Assembly (NCBI RefSeq): GCF_034424375.1
Contig: NZ_CP139965.1
Coordinates: forward strand, 5,766,001-5,830,000
Direction of reading: 5' to 3'
Length of the DNA stretch: 64,000 bases
From: Paraburkholderia kururiensis
GTDB taxonomy: Bacteria > Pseudomonadota > Gammaproteobacteria > Burkholderiales > Burkholderiaceae
Under the pieces are notes generated by a model. The model was not told the origin of the DNA and ran no database searches. It saw nothing but the letters and a program-made list of their open reading frames with translations. A program made the translations under genes and the position numbers. Below are positions 45,839-57,943 of this stretch, piece after piece (positions within the stretch are counted from its first letter, which is position 1; the number at the start of each line of letters is the position of its first letter).

Positions 45839-46693
45839 TCAGCGTGCCGCAGCGCGCTCGGCGGCTTCGATCGTATTGACGAGCAGCATCGTGATCGTCA
45901 TGGGGCCCACGCCGCCCGGCACCGGCGTGATGTGGCCCGCCACTTCCTTCACGCCTGCGAAATCGACGTCGCCGCACAGCTTGCCGGCGTCGTCGCGATT
46001 CATGCCCACGTCGATCACTGCAGCGCCGGGCTTCACCATGTCGGCAGTGAGAATGTTGCGCTTGCCGACCGCGGCGACCACTACGTCCGCCTCGCGCGTA
46101 TGCGCAGCCAGGTCGCGGGTCTTGCTGTGGCAGATCGTGACCGTGGCGCCGGCTTCGAGCAGCAGCAGCGCCATCGGCTTGCCGACGATGTTCGAGCGGC
46201 CGATCACCACCGCGTTCGCGCCCGCAAGCGCAATGCCGTAAGCCTCGAACATCTTCATCACGCCATACGGCGTGCACGGACGAAAGAGCGGCTTGCCCGT
46301 CATCAGCGCACCGGCGTTCGCGACGTGAAAGCCGTCCACGTCCTTCTCGGGCGCGATCGCCTCGATCACCTTGTGACTGTCGATGTGCGCGGGCAGCGGC
46401 AGCTGCACGAGAATGCCGTGGATCTTCGGGTCGCGATTGAGTTCGTTGATGCGTGCGAGCAGCTCCGCCTCGGTGAACGTGGCGGGGTAGCGGTCGTAGG
46501 ACGAGAAAAGGCCGTTGTCTTCGCAGGCCTTCACCTTGTTGCGCACATAGACTTCGCTCGCCGGATTGTCGCCCACGAGGACGACCGCGAGGCCCGGCTG
46601 ATGGCCGCGGGCGGTGAGCGCGGCGGCGCGCGTGGCTACGTCGGCGCGCAGGGTCTTGGAAAGGGCGAGTCCGTCGATCAGGGTGGCTGTCAT
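45839..46693 (-). CDS. folD: Methylenetetrahydrofolate dehydrogenase/cyclohydrolase
   Basis: A 284-residue bifunctional enzyme of one-carbon metabolism, converting methylene-THF to formyl-THF with NADP. It shows AVVLVGDNPASEVYVRNK with the catalytic Lys, GILVQLPLP, KDVDGFH, the Rossmann segment VIGRSNIVGKPMALLL, and HITPVPGGVGPMTI near the end. Cytoplasmic. A -10 element (TATAAT, minus strand 46862-46857) suggests a leader of about 157 nt. It is convergent with the acyltransferase, leaving 2 bp. Confidence 0.97.
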   Translation of the reverse strand: MTATLIDGLALSKTLRADVATRAAALTARGHQPGLAVVLVGDNPASEVYVRNKVKACEDNGLFSSYDRYPATFTEAELLARINELNRDPKIHGILVQLPLPAHIDSHKVIEAIAPEKDVDGFHVANAGALMTGKPLFRPCTPYGVMKMFEAYGIALAGANAVVIGRSNIVGKPMALLLLEAGATVTICHSKTRDLAAHTREADVVVAAVGKRNILTADMVKPGAAVIDVGMNRDDAGKLCGDVDFAGVKEVAGHITPVPGGVGPMTITMLLVNTIEAAERAAAR

Positions 46694-47065
46694 GGTCGGT
46701 CGAGAGGGCAGTTCGGAATGCGGGCGGTGCGTGGGAGCGCTACCTCGCGGCGCGGCGGGCGAGACACCTTTGGCGCGAATGGCCATGAACCTGTCGGTTC
46801 ACGGACAGCACGCGCCTTTTTGTGCTGCTGCGCGGCGTGCCGCTGTGAAGTCCGGGATTATACCTTTGCCGTCCGGCAAATCCTGCCGAAGGAAGGGCGC
46901 GCGGCCTGGCGAACTGCGCAGGCCGGGCGGGAGGAAAGCGGGGGGCGAAACGAACGGAGCGGGAACGCCCGCATCGGCGCCGGCGCCGGGGACGGCAACC
47001 CGGCATGCCGGCCGGCGCGACGCCCGGTCGGCCGGCTTGCCGGATTGCGTCGGCCGCGTTCGTGC
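46694..47065. other. Spacer between the FixJ-like gene and folD
   Basis: A 372-bp GC-rich interval. It holds a possible folD -10 (46862-46857, minus) and several GCCGGC/GCCGGC palindromes around 46974-47042 that could fold, but no U-tract. No gene was seen. Confidence 0.4.
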
Positions 47066-47710
47066 TTACTGGGCTTGCTGCGGCTTGTTCGACAACGCGA
47101 GCCGCAGCAGGTCGGCCACCGTGTTCACGTTGAGCTTTTCCATGATGTTGGCGCGGTGCGCTTCCACCGTCTTGATGCTGATGCCCAGATCGTCGGCGAT
47201 TTGCTTGTTGAGCCGGCCTGCGATGATGCGCTCGAGCACCTGATGCTCGCGCGCCGTCAGCTTGCCGAGCCGCTCGGCGGCCGCGCGCTGCTGCTGCACG
47301 CTCGAGCTTTCGCTGCGCGCCTTTTCCAGCATGCGCTCCACGAGCTTGCGCAGTTCGGCTTCGTCGAACGGCTTCTCGATGAAGTCCATCGCGCCCTTCT
47401 TCATGGTGGACACGGCCATCGGCACGTCGCCGTGGCCCGTCACGAAGATGATGGGCAGCGAGGCGTTTTCGGCGATCAGGCGTTCCTGGAGTTCGAGCCC
47501 GCTCATGCCCGACATCCGCACGTCGAGAATCAGGCACGCGATCTGCCCGGCCTGATGGGCCGGCTGGTAAGCCTCCAGAAACTGTTCTGCCGAGACGAAG
47601 CACTGCACGCGGTATCCGTTCGCTTCCAGGAGCCAGCGCAGCGAGTCTCGTACGGCCTCGTCGTCGTCGACGACAAACACGGTTTCCTGGGTGGTGACTG
47701 GGCTGTTCAT
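47066..47710 (-). CDS. FixJ-family response regulator
   Basis: A 214-residue two-domain regulator. The receiver has the phosphate acceptor Asp 63 (LILDVRMSGMSG) and Lys in EKPFDEAEL; the C-terminal LuxR-type HTH has LTAREHQVLERI and NKQIADDLGISIKTVEAHR. It binds DNA as a dimer once phosphorylated. Its start overlaps the stop of the histidine kinase gene by 4 bp (47707-47710), so the two are translationally coupled. The kinase is its likely partner; targets may include aceE. Confidence 0.9.
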   Translation of the reverse strand: MNSPVTTQETVFVVDDDEAVRDSLRWLLEANGYRVQCFVSAEQFLEAYQPAHQAGQIACLILDVRMSGMSGLELQERLIAENASLPIIFVTGHGDVPMAVSTMKKGAMDFIEKPFDEAELRKLVERMLEKARSESSSVQQQRAAAERLGKLTAREHQVLERIIAGRLNKQIADDLGISIKTVEAHRANIMEKLNVNTVADLLRLALSNKPQQAQ

Positions 47711-50220
47711 AGCTCTCCCGTAACGGTTTGGGGTGTCGGCACTTCGGACCCGCCGTGACTCGGGCCGTCAGGTTCGCCTATAGGCAGACTGCAGTGGAAT
47801 GTGGCGCCTGTGACGTGACCGTCGGCTTCGACGTTGTTCACGACCCAGAGGCGTCCGCGATGGGATTCGATGATCGAGCGGCAGATATTGAGGCCCATGC
47901 CCATGCCGTCCGACTTCGTGCTGTAGAAGGGCTCGAAGAGGCGCTCGGCCGTGGCTTCGTCCACGCCCGGGCCCTGGTCCACCACGCTGATGCAGACAAA
48001 GCCGCCGTCGAGCCTCACGACCACGCGGATCACCGGGTCCACGGCGTTCGGGCGCGCGTCGGCCATGGCTTCTGCGGCGTTCTTGAGCAGATTGACGAGC
48101 ACCTGTTCGATCAGCACCGGGTCGACGTAGATGACCGGCATGCGCGAGCGGATGTCCGTGACGATGCGGATGCGCCGCTTGCGCGCTTCGATTTCGGCAA
48201 GGCCCACGGCGTCGGCGACGATGTCCGCGACGCGCGTGGCCTGGCGCTTCGGCTCGCTGCGCTTCACGAACTCGCGGATGCGCTTGATGATCATGCCGGC
48301 GCGCACGGCCTGCTGGGCGGTCTTTTCGAGCACGGGCAACAGATTGTCGGGGGTAGTGCGCCCAGATTTAACCAGCGCGACGGTTCCCGAGCAATAGTTG
48401 TTGATGGCGGCGAGCGGCTGGTTGAGTTCGTGCGCGAGCGACGACGCCATTTCGCCCATCGTCATCAGGCGGCTCGTGAACTGGAGTTTTTCGTCCTGCT
48501 GGCGCGCGAGCTCCTGGGCCTGCTTGCGCGTGGTGATGTCGGTAGCGATCTGCATCTGTGCGAGATGGCCGTCCACCCACTGGATGTACTGGCGCCGTAC
48601 CTCGAACCACTTCTGGATGCTCTGCACGTAGACTTCCTGCGCGTCGGCCGTGCTTTCGGTCAGTGCGGCAGCGGGCAGGCCCGCGTAGGTGTCCACCATG
48701 TCGATGGAGTCGGACGACGCCTGCGCGCTGTCGAAGCCGCCGCCCGCGAGTTCCAGATGTCCGTCCGGGCGGATGCCGAACAGGTGCCGGTAGTAGCGGT
48801 TGGCGAACAGCAGTTCGGCTTCGTCGGCCGCCAGCACCGAAACGGCGGCGTCGAGGCTTTCCAGCACCGTGGTGAAACGCTCGTGCGCGGCGGCCAGTTC
48901 TTCGCGGGCGCGCTTGGGTTCGGTGATGTCCGTCATCGACGACATCCAGCCGGTCTGCCGGCCTGAACTATCGATGAGCGGCGACACGTAGAGCCGCGCG
49001 TGAAAAAGCGAGCCGTCCTTGCGGCGCACGCGTAGCTCGAAGCCCGAGCTCGGTGCCTTGCCGCGCAGTGTCATGTCGAGCTGGCGCTGCATTTCGGGAT
49101 ACGCGTCGCGCGGCCAGTACGGAAACGGCGCCGTCTTGCCGACGAGGTCGCTTTCGTCCCAGCCCGTCATGCGGCAGAACGCCGGGTTCACGTGGGTGAT
49201 GCGGCCGTGCATGTCGAGCACGCGCATGCCGATCAGCACCGAGTTTTCCATTGCACGCCGGAAGAACGCTTCGGCGTAGAGCGCCTGCTGCGCCTCGAAA
49301 CGCTGGCGCGTGTGCTTCCAGAGACTCCAGAGGCTCCACAGCACGAAGCACGACAGACCCGCCACCAGCCACACCAGCGTGTTGTTGGTGAAGTTGGTCA
49401 TCTGCGGGTACGAGTACACCCGCACGGAAACGCCCTGGCCCGGCGGGTCGAGCGGCAGGTCGTAGAACTGGTCGCGCGGCAGCCGCGGGCGCGTCGAGGT
49501 GGTGGAAAGCTCGCGGTTGTTGACGTCGATGATCGAGATCTTGTACTTCGCCGACAGCTCGGGCGGAATGTCGTGCTTCAGGATGCCTTCGATCGAGAAC
49601 ACCGCGGCAATCGAGCCGAGGAACTCGCGGTCGCGGTACACCGGCGTCTGCAGCGTGATGTAGCCGTTGCCGAGGTCGTCGTAGATGAGCGGCGAGTACA
49701 CCTGGCGGCGCGTGCTGCGCGCTTCGCCGAAGGCGGCCTTCACGGCCTCGTCCATCTGGTTGTCGTTGGGGCGGGCGAGTCGCTGGCCGAGCACGGGCAG
49801 CGCCGTATCCGGCCAGCGCGGCGTCTGCGCGCTCGTGTACCAGTTCATGTAGAGGATCTCGGGATGCCCCTGCATGATGTCCGTGGTCGACACCTGGAAC
49901 GAATGCGGATCGGCATGGCCCGCAGCGAGGTCGCGGGCGAGCGCCTGGAGCTGCTCCTGAGCGCCCGTCATCGAAAGACGGATCTGCTGCTGCGCCCAGG
50001 CCACGTTGCGGTACAGCGTGTCTTCCTGCTGCTGCTGCTCGCGGCGGTTCAGACTCCACAGAATGAGGCTCATGACGATCAGAAACACGAGGATCGACAG
50101 GAGCGGCGTGAGCAGATAGGAATTGGACCACCACGGTCCGTGGTGCCAGCGGGTCGGCGACGGCTCGCTCCGGTTGCCGGGCGGCCGCGCCGAGCGTGCG
50201 AAAAGCCGATCGGTCAACAT
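47707..50220 (-). CDS. PAS-containing sensor histidine kinase (FixL-like)
   Basis: An 837-residue inner-membrane sensor. Membrane helices at residues 35-57 and about 277-297 flank a roughly 220-residue periplasmic domain of Cache type. Two PAS domains follow (about 320-440 and 450-570), then the H-box SSLAHELNQPLAAINNY and the ATPase domain (NLLKNAAEAMAD, DQGPGVDEAT, GMGMGLNICRSII). The PAS domains have no evident haem-binding His, so oxygen sensing is not shown. The ligand is unknown. ATG 50220 lacks a Shine-Dalgarno site; TACAAT at 50232-50227 (minus) would start transcription at the ATG. It faces aceE across 272 bp. Confidence 0.9.
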   Translation of the reverse strand: MLTDRLFARSARPPGNRSEPSPTRWHHGPWWSNSYLLTPLLSILVFLIVMSLILWSLNRREQQQQEDTLYRNVAWAQQQIRLSMTGAQEQLQALARDLAAGHADPHSFQVSTTDIMQGHPEILYMNWYTSAQTPRWPDTALPVLGQRLARPNDNQMDEAVKAAFGEARSTRRQVYSPLIYDDLGNGYITLQTPVYRDREFLGSIAAVFSIEGILKHDIPPELSAKYKISIIDVNNRELSTTSTRPRLPRDQFYDLPLDPPGQGVSVRVYSYPQMTNFTNNTLVWLVAGLSCFVLWSLWSLWKHTRQRFEAQQALYAEAFFRRAMENSVLIGMRVLDMHGRITHVNPAFCRMTGWDESDLVGKTAPFPYWPRDAYPEMQRQLDMTLRGKAPSSGFELRVRRKDGSLFHARLYVSPLIDSSGRQTGWMSSMTDITEPKRAREELAAAHERFTTVLESLDAAVSVLAADEAELLFANRYYRHLFGIRPDGHLELAGGGFDSAQASSDSIDMVDTYAGLPAAALTESTADAQEVYVQSIQKWFEVRRQYIQWVDGHLAQMQIATDITTRKQAQELARQQDEKLQFTSRLMTMGEMASSLAHELNQPLAAINNYCSGTVALVKSGRTTPDNLLPVLEKTAQQAVRAGMIIKRIREFVKRSEPKRQATRVADIVADAVGLAEIEARKRRIRIVTDIRSRMPVIYVDPVLIEQVLVNLLKNAAEAMADARPNAVDPVIRVVVRLDGGFVCISVVDQGPGVDEATAERLFEPFYSTKSDGMGMGLNICRSIIESHRGRLWVVNNVEADGHVTGATFHCSLPIGEPDGPSHGGSEVPTPQTVTGEL

Positions 50221-50226
50221 GGCAGG

Positions 50227-50232
50227 ATTGTA
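50227..50232 (-). promoter_or_regulatory. Predicted -10 of the histidine kinase operon, leaderless start
   Basis: On the minus strand TACAAT ends at 50227, 7 nt before the A of ATG (50220). No -35 is clear and there is no Shine-Dalgarno sequence, as expected for a leaderless mRNA. A small inverted repeat GTCACCTAAATGAC lies just upstream. Confidence 0.45.
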
Positions 50233-50389
50233 GCTCAGCGTATGTCACCTAAATGACGTGAAAAAAGCAGCAAATCAAGGGCAATTCGGCGCAGACTGGC
50301 CGACGTAACGGCGTCGGACCAGCAAATCTGGCGTGCGCTGCAGCAATTTTCCGCATTGTGAGAAACGATCTCGCTATCCAAAATTTTTG

Positions 50390-50419
50390 TTGCGCGGGCC
50401 CGAACGCAGTCATTACAAT
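50390..50419 (+). promoter_or_regulatory. Predicted aceE promoter
   Basis: TTGCGC (50390-50395) and TACAAT (50414-50419) are 18 bp apart. The start near 50426 leaves a 67-nt leader with CAGGAG before the ATG. Confidence 0.5.
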
Positions 50420-50492
50420 CGCCCGAAGCTGCGCGGCGGGGCTTACGTCCGCGTCGTCCACTCATAGCGTCCGTTACATTCAGGAGACGAGC

Positions 50493-53198
<2,706 letters not shown>

Positions 53199-53288
53199 AG
53201 CCATCACCCCCCGCGTGCCACGACGCGCGCCGCTTCCCCGCGACCGGTTCGCGGCCCGGCGGCGCGCGCGGCCCAGGAGACACCAACA

Positions 53289-54962
53289 ATGAGTCAATCG
53301 ATTGAAGTAAAGGTGCCGGATATCGGCGATTACAAGGACGTGCCTGTAATCGAGATTCTGGTGAAGGCGGGCGATACCGTCGAGAAGGAACAGTCGCTCG
53401 TGACGCTCGAGTCGGACAAGGCGACTATGGACGTGCCGAGCCCGGCCGCCGGCACCGTCAAGGACGTGCGGGTGAAGGTGGGCGATGCCGTGTCCGAAGG
53501 CTCGCTCATCATCGTGCTGGAGGGCGGCGACAGCGCGGCCGCCGCGCCGAAGGCGAACGGTGCCGCGGCACCGGCGCCTGCCGCGGCGCCTCAAGCGGCT
53601 CCCGCTCAAGCGCCAGCCTCCGCACCTGCTGCCGCAGCGGCAACGGGCGGCGTGCAGGAAGTGAAGGTGCCCGATATCGGCGACTACAAGGACGTGCCGG
53701 TCATCGAAGTGGCCGTGAAGGTGGGCGACCGCGTGGAGAAGGAGCAGTCGCTCGTCACGCTGGAATCGGACAAGGCCACCATGGACGTGCCGAGCCCCGC
53801 GGCCGGCGTCGTCAAGGAAGTCAAGGTCAAGGTGGGCGACGCGGTGTCGGAAGGCACGCTGATCGTGCTGCTCGAAGCCGAAGGCGCGGCAGCGGCTCCG
53901 CAAGCCGCGCCGGCTGCCGCGAAGGCTCCGCTCGAGGCGCCCTCGGACGCGCCGCAAGTGCCGCAACGCGCGCCGGTCGCGCAACCGTCGGCGCTTGCGC
54001 AGGCTCCGCTGATTCCGGCCGGCGAAGGCGGCGCGCGACACGCCAGCCATGCGTCGCCGTCCGTGCGCAAGTTTGCGCGCGAACTGGGCGTCGACGTCTC
54101 GCAGGTGCGCGGCACGGGTCCGAAGGGACGCATCACGCAGGAAGACATCACGGCGTTCGTGAAGGGCGTGATGACCGGCCAGCGCGCGCCGGCCGCAGCC
54201 GGTGCGCCGGCAGCGGCAGGTGGCGGCGAGCTGAATCTGCTGCCGTGGCCGAAGATCGACTTCACGAAGTTCGGCCCCGTCGATCCGAAGCCGCTCTCGC
54301 GCATCAAGAAGATTTCCGGCGCGAACCTGCACCGCAACTGGGTGATGATTCCGCACGTCACGAACAATGACGAGGCCGACATCACCGAACTGGAAGCGCT
54401 GCGCGTCCAGCTGAACAAGGAAAACGAGAAGGCGGGCGTGAAGTTCACCATGCTCGCGTTCGTGATCAAGGCCTGCGTCGCGGCACTCAAGAAGTTCCCG
54501 ACCTTCAATGCGAGCCTCGACGGCGACAACCTCGTCTTCAAGCAGTACTACCACATCGGTTTTGCTGCCGACACGCCGAACGGTCTCGTCGTGCCCGTGA
54601 TCCGCGACGCGGACAAGAAGGGCCTCGTCGACATCGCGAAGGAAATGAGCGAGCTTTCGAAGCTGGCGCGCGAAGGCAAGCTCAAGCCTGATCAGATGCA
54701 GGGCGGCTGCTTCTCGATCTCGTCGCTGGGCGGCATCGGCGGCACGAACTTCACGCCGATCATCAATGCGCCCGAAGTCGCCATCCTGGGACTCTCGCGT
54801 AGCGCGATGAAGCCGGTGTGGGACGGCAAGCAGTTCGTGCCGCGCCTCACGCTGCCGCTGTCGCTGTCGTACGACCATCGCGTGATCGACGGCGCCGAGG
54901 CGGCGCGCTTCAACGCGTATCTGGCATCCATCCTGGCCGATTTCCGGCGTGTGATTCTCTGA
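53289..54962 (+). CDS. aceF: Pyruvate dehydrogenase E2, dihydrolipoamide acetyltransferase
   Basis: A 557-residue core of the complex. Two lipoyl domains come first, with the lipoyl Lys at residues 44 and 163 (ESDKATMDVP twice), joined by Ala/Pro-rich linkers. The E1/E3-binding domain follows (SPSVRKFARELGV), then the acetyltransferase domain with catalytic His in YDHRVIDGAEAARF. E. coli has three lipoyl domains; two is usual here. GGAGACACCAAC before the ATG serves as ribosome binding site. The lipoyl repeats are almost identical, as if recently duplicated. Confidence 0.98.
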   Translation: MSQSIEVKVPDIGDYKDVPVIEILVKAGDTVEKEQSLVTLESDKATMDVPSPAAGTVKDVRVKVGDAVSEGSLIIVLEGGDSAAAAPKANGAAAPAPAAAPQAAPAQAPASAPAAAAATGGVQEVKVPDIGDYKDVPVIEVAVKVGDRVEKEQSLVTLESDKATMDVPSPAAGVVKEVKVKVGDAVSEGTLIVLLEAEGAAAAPQAAPAAAKAPLEAPSDAPQVPQRAPVAQPSALAQAPLIPAGEGGARHASHASPSVRKFARELGVDVSQVRGTGPKGRITQEDITAFVKGVMTGQRAPAAAGAPAAAGGGELNLLPWPKIDFTKFGPVDPKPLSRIKKISGANLHRNWVMIPHVTNNDEADITELEALRVQLNKENEKAGVKFTMLAFVIKACVAALKKFPTFNASLDGDNLVFKQYYHIGFAADTPNGLVVPVIRDADKKGLVDIAKEMSELSKLAREGKLKPDQMQGGCFSISSLGGIGGTNFTPIINAPEVAILGLSRSAMKPVWDGKQFVPRLTLPLSLSYDHRVIDGAEAARFNAYLASILADFRRVIL

Positions 54963-55210
54963 TCGTCCGGCGGGGCGCCGTCCGGGCCGGACCGGGGCGT
55001 GCGGGTCGTGTCGAGCGACCCGCTCGTCTCACCTGAAGTTGTCCGGCTTGCTGCTGCGCCTGTCGTCGTGCCGCGGGCGCATTGCCAGCGGTTCAGCGAC
55101 ATGGCGGCCGTCGCTTCAGGCCTCGTGCCTTATGTATCACACGGCGGTTTCGCACAGCGATTTCGCGCGGCGCGCCGCCGCCACGATCTGCAAAAAAGAA
55201 GGGGACGTGA

Positions 55211-56989
55211 ATGAGTCTCGTCGAAGTGAAAGTGCCGGATATCGGCGATTTCAAGGATGTCGACGTCATCGAGGTCAACATCAAGCCGGGTGACGTCATC
55301 GAAAAAGAGCAGTCGCTGCTCACGCTCGAGTCGGACAAGGCGTCCATGGAGGTGCCCAGCGACGTCGCGGGCACGGTCAAGGAAGTGCGCATCAAGCCGG
55401 GTGACAAGGTCTCCGAGGGGACCGTAGTCGCGCTCGTGGAAGCGGGCGATGCAGCGGCTGCCGCACCCGCGAAGCCCGCGCCGGCGGCTGCTTCCGTGCC
55501 GGCCGAGGCAGCAGCGCCCGCATCCGCGCCGAAGGCCGCCGCTGCCGCTCCGCAGGCGGGCAGCTACAGCGGCAGCGCCGATATCGAATGCGACATGCTC
55601 GTGCTGGGCGCGGGTCCCGGCGGCTATTCGGCCGCGTTCCGCTCGGCGGACCTCGGCATGAAGACTGTGCTGGTAGAGCGCTATTCCACGCTTGGCGGCG
55701 TGTGTCTGAACGTCGGCTGCATTCCGTCGAAGGCGCTGCTGCACACGGCGCTCGTGATGGACGAAGCCGAGGCACTGGCGGACCACGGCATCACGTTCGG
55801 CAAGCCGCAGATCGACCTCGACAAGTTGCGTGCGTTCAAGGCCGGCGTCGTGAAGAAGCTCACGGGCGGTCTGGCCGGCATGGCGAAGGCGCGCAAGGTC
55901 GAAGTGGTGACGGGCGTCGGTACGTTCGTCGATCCGAACCATATGGAAGTGCAGGGCGAAGCCGGCAAGAAAGTGGTCCGCTTCAAGCAGGCGATCATCG
56001 CGGCGGGCTCGCAGGCCGTGAAGCTGCCGTTCCTGCCCGACGATCCGCGTATCGTCGACTCCACGGGCGCGCTGGAACTGCCGCAGATTCCGCAGCGCAT
56101 GCTGGTGATCGGCGGCGGCATCATCGGTCTGGAAATGGCGACGGTCTATTCGACGCTCGGCGCGCAGATCGACGTGGTCGAAATGCTCGACGGTCTGATG
56201 ATGGGCGCGGACCGCGACCTCGTGCGCGTGTGGGAGAAGTACAGCGGCAAGCGCTTCGCGAAGCTCATGCTCAAAACGAAGACCACGAAGGCCGAGGCGA
56301 AGCCCGACGGCATCTACGTGTCGTTCGAGGGCGAGGCGGCGCCGGACGGCCCGCAGCGTTACGACCTCGTCCTGGTGGCGGTGGGACGCAGCCCGAACGG
56401 CAAGAAGATCGGCGCGGAAAAGGCCGGCGTCGCGGTGACCGAGCGCGGCTTCATCGACGTCGACAAGCAGATGCGTACCAACGTGCCGCACATCTTCGCG
56501 ATCGGCGACATCGTCGGCCAGCCGATGCTCGCGCACAAGGCCGTGCACGAAGGTCACGTCGCGGCGGAAGCGGCGCACGGCGAGAAGGCGTACTTCGACG
56601 CGCTGCAGATTCCGTCGGTCGCTTACACGGACCCGGAAGTGGCGTGGGCGGGCAAGACCGAAGACCAGTGCAAGGCCGAAGGCATCAAGTATGGCAAGGC
56701 CGTGTTCCCGTGGGCGGCGTCGGGCCGCGCGATCGCCAACGGTCGCGACGAGGGCTTTACGAAGCTGATCTTCGACGAAGAGACGCATCGCGTGATCGGC
56801 GGCGGCATTGTCGGGCTGAATGCCGGCGACCTCATCAGCGAAGTTTGCCTCGCGATCGAGATGGGCGCGGACGCGACCGATATCGGTCGAACGATTCATC
56901 CGCACCCGACGCTCGGTGAGTCGATCGGCATGGCCGCGGAGCTGTACGAGGGCGTCTGTACGGATCTGCCGCCGCAGAAAAAGAAGTAA
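55211..56989 (+). CDS. lpdA: Dihydrolipoamide dehydrogenase (E3) with lipoyl domain
   Basis: A 592-residue E3 with an extra N-terminal lipoyl domain (lipoyl Lys 43 in SDKASMEVPS), then an Ala/Pro-rich linker to residue 115. The flavoprotein part has VLGAGPGGYSA (131-141) for FAD, the redox Cys 165 and Cys 170 (GGVCLNVGCIPSK), an NAD-binding segment VIGGGIIGLEMATVYS and the C-terminal IHPHPTLGES. It reoxidises lipoyl groups using NAD. The tethered lipoyl domain is typical of Neisseria and Burkholderia E3. The 248-bp gap to aceF is longer than expected for a tight operon. Confidence 0.97.
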   Translation: MSLVEVKVPDIGDFKDVDVIEVNIKPGDVIEKEQSLLTLESDKASMEVPSDVAGTVKEVRIKPGDKVSEGTVVALVEAGDAAAAAPAKPAPAAASVPAEAAAPASAPKAAAAAPQAGSYSGSADIECDMLVLGAGPGGYSAAFRSADLGMKTVLVERYSTLGGVCLNVGCIPSKALLHTALVMDEAEALADHGITFGKPQIDLDKLRAFKAGVVKKLTGGLAGMAKARKVEVVTGVGTFVDPNHMEVQGEAGKKVVRFKQAIIAAGSQAVKLPFLPDDPRIVDSTGALELPQIPQRMLVIGGGIIGLEMATVYSTLGAQIDVVEMLDGLMMGADRDLVRVWEKYSGKRFAKLMLKTKTTKAEAKPDGIYVSFEGEAAPDGPQRYDLVLVAVGRSPNGKKIGAEKAGVAVTERGFIDVDKQMRTNVPHIFAIGDIVGQPMLAHKAVHEGHVAAEAAHGEKAYFDALQIPSVAYTDPEVAWAGKTEDQCKAEGIKYGKAVFPWAASGRAIANGRDEGFTKLIFDEETHRVIGGGIVGLNAGDLISEVCLAIEMGADATDIGRTIHPHPTLGESIGMAAELYEGVCTDLPPQKKK

Positions 56990-56999
56990 GCGGCGCACG

Positions 57000-57036
57000 C
57001 GCGGGCTCGCGAATGTATGGCGAGCCCGCGGTTTTT
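57000..57036 (+). terminator. Intrinsic terminator after lpdA
   Basis: An 11-bp stem CGCGGGCTCGC/GCGAGCCCGCG (57000-57010 and 57020-57030), loop of 9 nt, then GTTTTTC. It begins 10 bp after the lpdA stop. Confidence 0.88.
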
Positions 57037-57093
57037 CGGCATGCTGTGCCGGATGCGAGCGCGGCTTGCCATGCAAATAGCGCGGGCAAATGA

Positions 57094-57125
57094 AAACGGC
57101 GCACCCTGCAAAGGGTGCGCCGTTT
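57094..57125. terminator. Second terminator, shared by lpdA and phasin transcripts
   Basis: A perfect 14-bp stem AAACGGCGCACCCT/AGGGTGCGCCGTTT (57094-57107 and 57112-57125) with GCAA tetraloop. T-rich sequence follows on the minus strand, so it can end the phasin mRNA as well. Confidence 0.85.
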
Positions 57126-57228
57126 CTGTTTCAGCAGGCTTTCTGTCGGCAACGACGCGTACCGCGTTGCCCGTGCGACTCAGGCGTGGCCGTGCTCTCG
57201 CACGTTCACGCCTGTTTCCGCGTGTTCC

Positions 57229-57795
57229 TTAAACAGCCTTCTTCGCCGATGCCGAACGCGAAGCTTGCGCGGCGGCCTTCGATGCAGCAGCCGTAGCGGC
57301 GTTGAAGTTGCTTTCAGCGATCTCAACGGCTTGCTTGGTAGCCTTGTGGACGGTTTCGTACGTCGTGTTCGCGGCGGTGATGGCCGACTTGATCACGGCG
57401 ACGGCGGTTTCCGAACCGGCCGGGGCGTTCTTGGCGACGTTGTCGACGAGCGACTGCACCTTGCGGTTCTGCTCTTCGTACTGGGCTTCCGCGACGCGCG
57501 CGAATTCGGCTTGCGTAGCCGAAGCGATTTCATACAGATGACGGCCGTACGACAGCACCTTTTCGGCCACCGGCTGCGTGAGGCTGGCTTGCAGCGCGAG
57601 CAGCTCTTGCGCGTCTTTCGCCGACAGCGCGCGCTGGGCGTTTTCCTGGCTTTCCGCGATGGTCGACTTCACGACCTGCAGGTTCAGCTCGACGAGCTTC
57701 TCCACGCCCTCGAACGCCTTGCCGGTCAGGCCGAACAGGGTTTCGAGGTTGGCCTTCTGCGCAGCGACGATTTGCTCGGGGGTCAGCAGACTCAT
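57229..57795 (-). CDS. phaP: Phasin, PHA-granule-associated protein
   Basis: A 188-residue phasin. The N-terminus SLLTPEQIVAAQKANLETLFGLTGKAFEGVEKLVELN is the family core, and the rest is helical, ending in an Ala/Lys-rich tail that can bind DNA or granules. Phasins coat polyhydroxyalkanoate granules and limit their size. CAGGAGCG upstream of ATG 57795 is a good ribosome binding site. The promoter upstream is flanked by two near-identical TTGTGC-type palindromes, so it is likely repressed by PhaR until granules form. It sits next to the PDH genes, which make acetyl-CoA. Confidence 0.93.
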   Translation of the reverse strand: MSLLTPEQIVAAQKANLETLFGLTGKAFEGVEKLVELNLQVVKSTIAESQENAQRALSAKDAQELLALQASLTQPVAEKVLSYGRHLYEIASATQAEFARVAEAQYEEQNRKVQSLVDNVAKNAPAGSETAVAVIKSAITAANTTYETVHKATKQAVEIAESNFNAATAAASKAAAQASRSASAKKAV

Positions 57796-57884
57796 GTTTT
57801 CGCTCCTGAGAACGGCCTGTCTCGTGCAGACCGTGTTGATAAGTGGCAAGACGTTGGGGACTCCGCTGCGTCGCGCAGTTTCAT

Positions 57885-57899
57885 TTGTGCGTCGCAACA
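57885..57899. promoter_or_regulatory. PhaR-like operator 2, downstream of the phasin promoter
   Basis: TTGTGC-GTC-GCAACA, a 15-bp near-palindrome of the TGC-N3-GCA type with one arm mismatch. It lies 3 bp after the predicted start, so a bound repressor would block transcription. A further CTGCG-TCG-CGCAG palindrome lies at 57866-57878. Confidence 0.6.
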
Positions 57900-57908
57900 T
57901 TGATCGTG

Positions 57909-57936
57909 ATTTTAGGATACGTGCACCAAAAGTCAA
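57909..57936 (-). promoter_or_regulatory. Phasin promoter
   Basis: On the minus strand TTGACT (57936-57931) and TAAAAT (57914-57909) are 16 bp apart. The start near 57902 gives a leader of about 107 nt. Confidence 0.75.
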
Positions 57937-57943
57937 GCTCTTT

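Noticed and set aside
44432..47758. 1108-codon plus-strand frame spanning the acyltransferase, folD and the FixJ-like gene
   Set aside because: It runs in frames different from three well-supported genes and has no motif.
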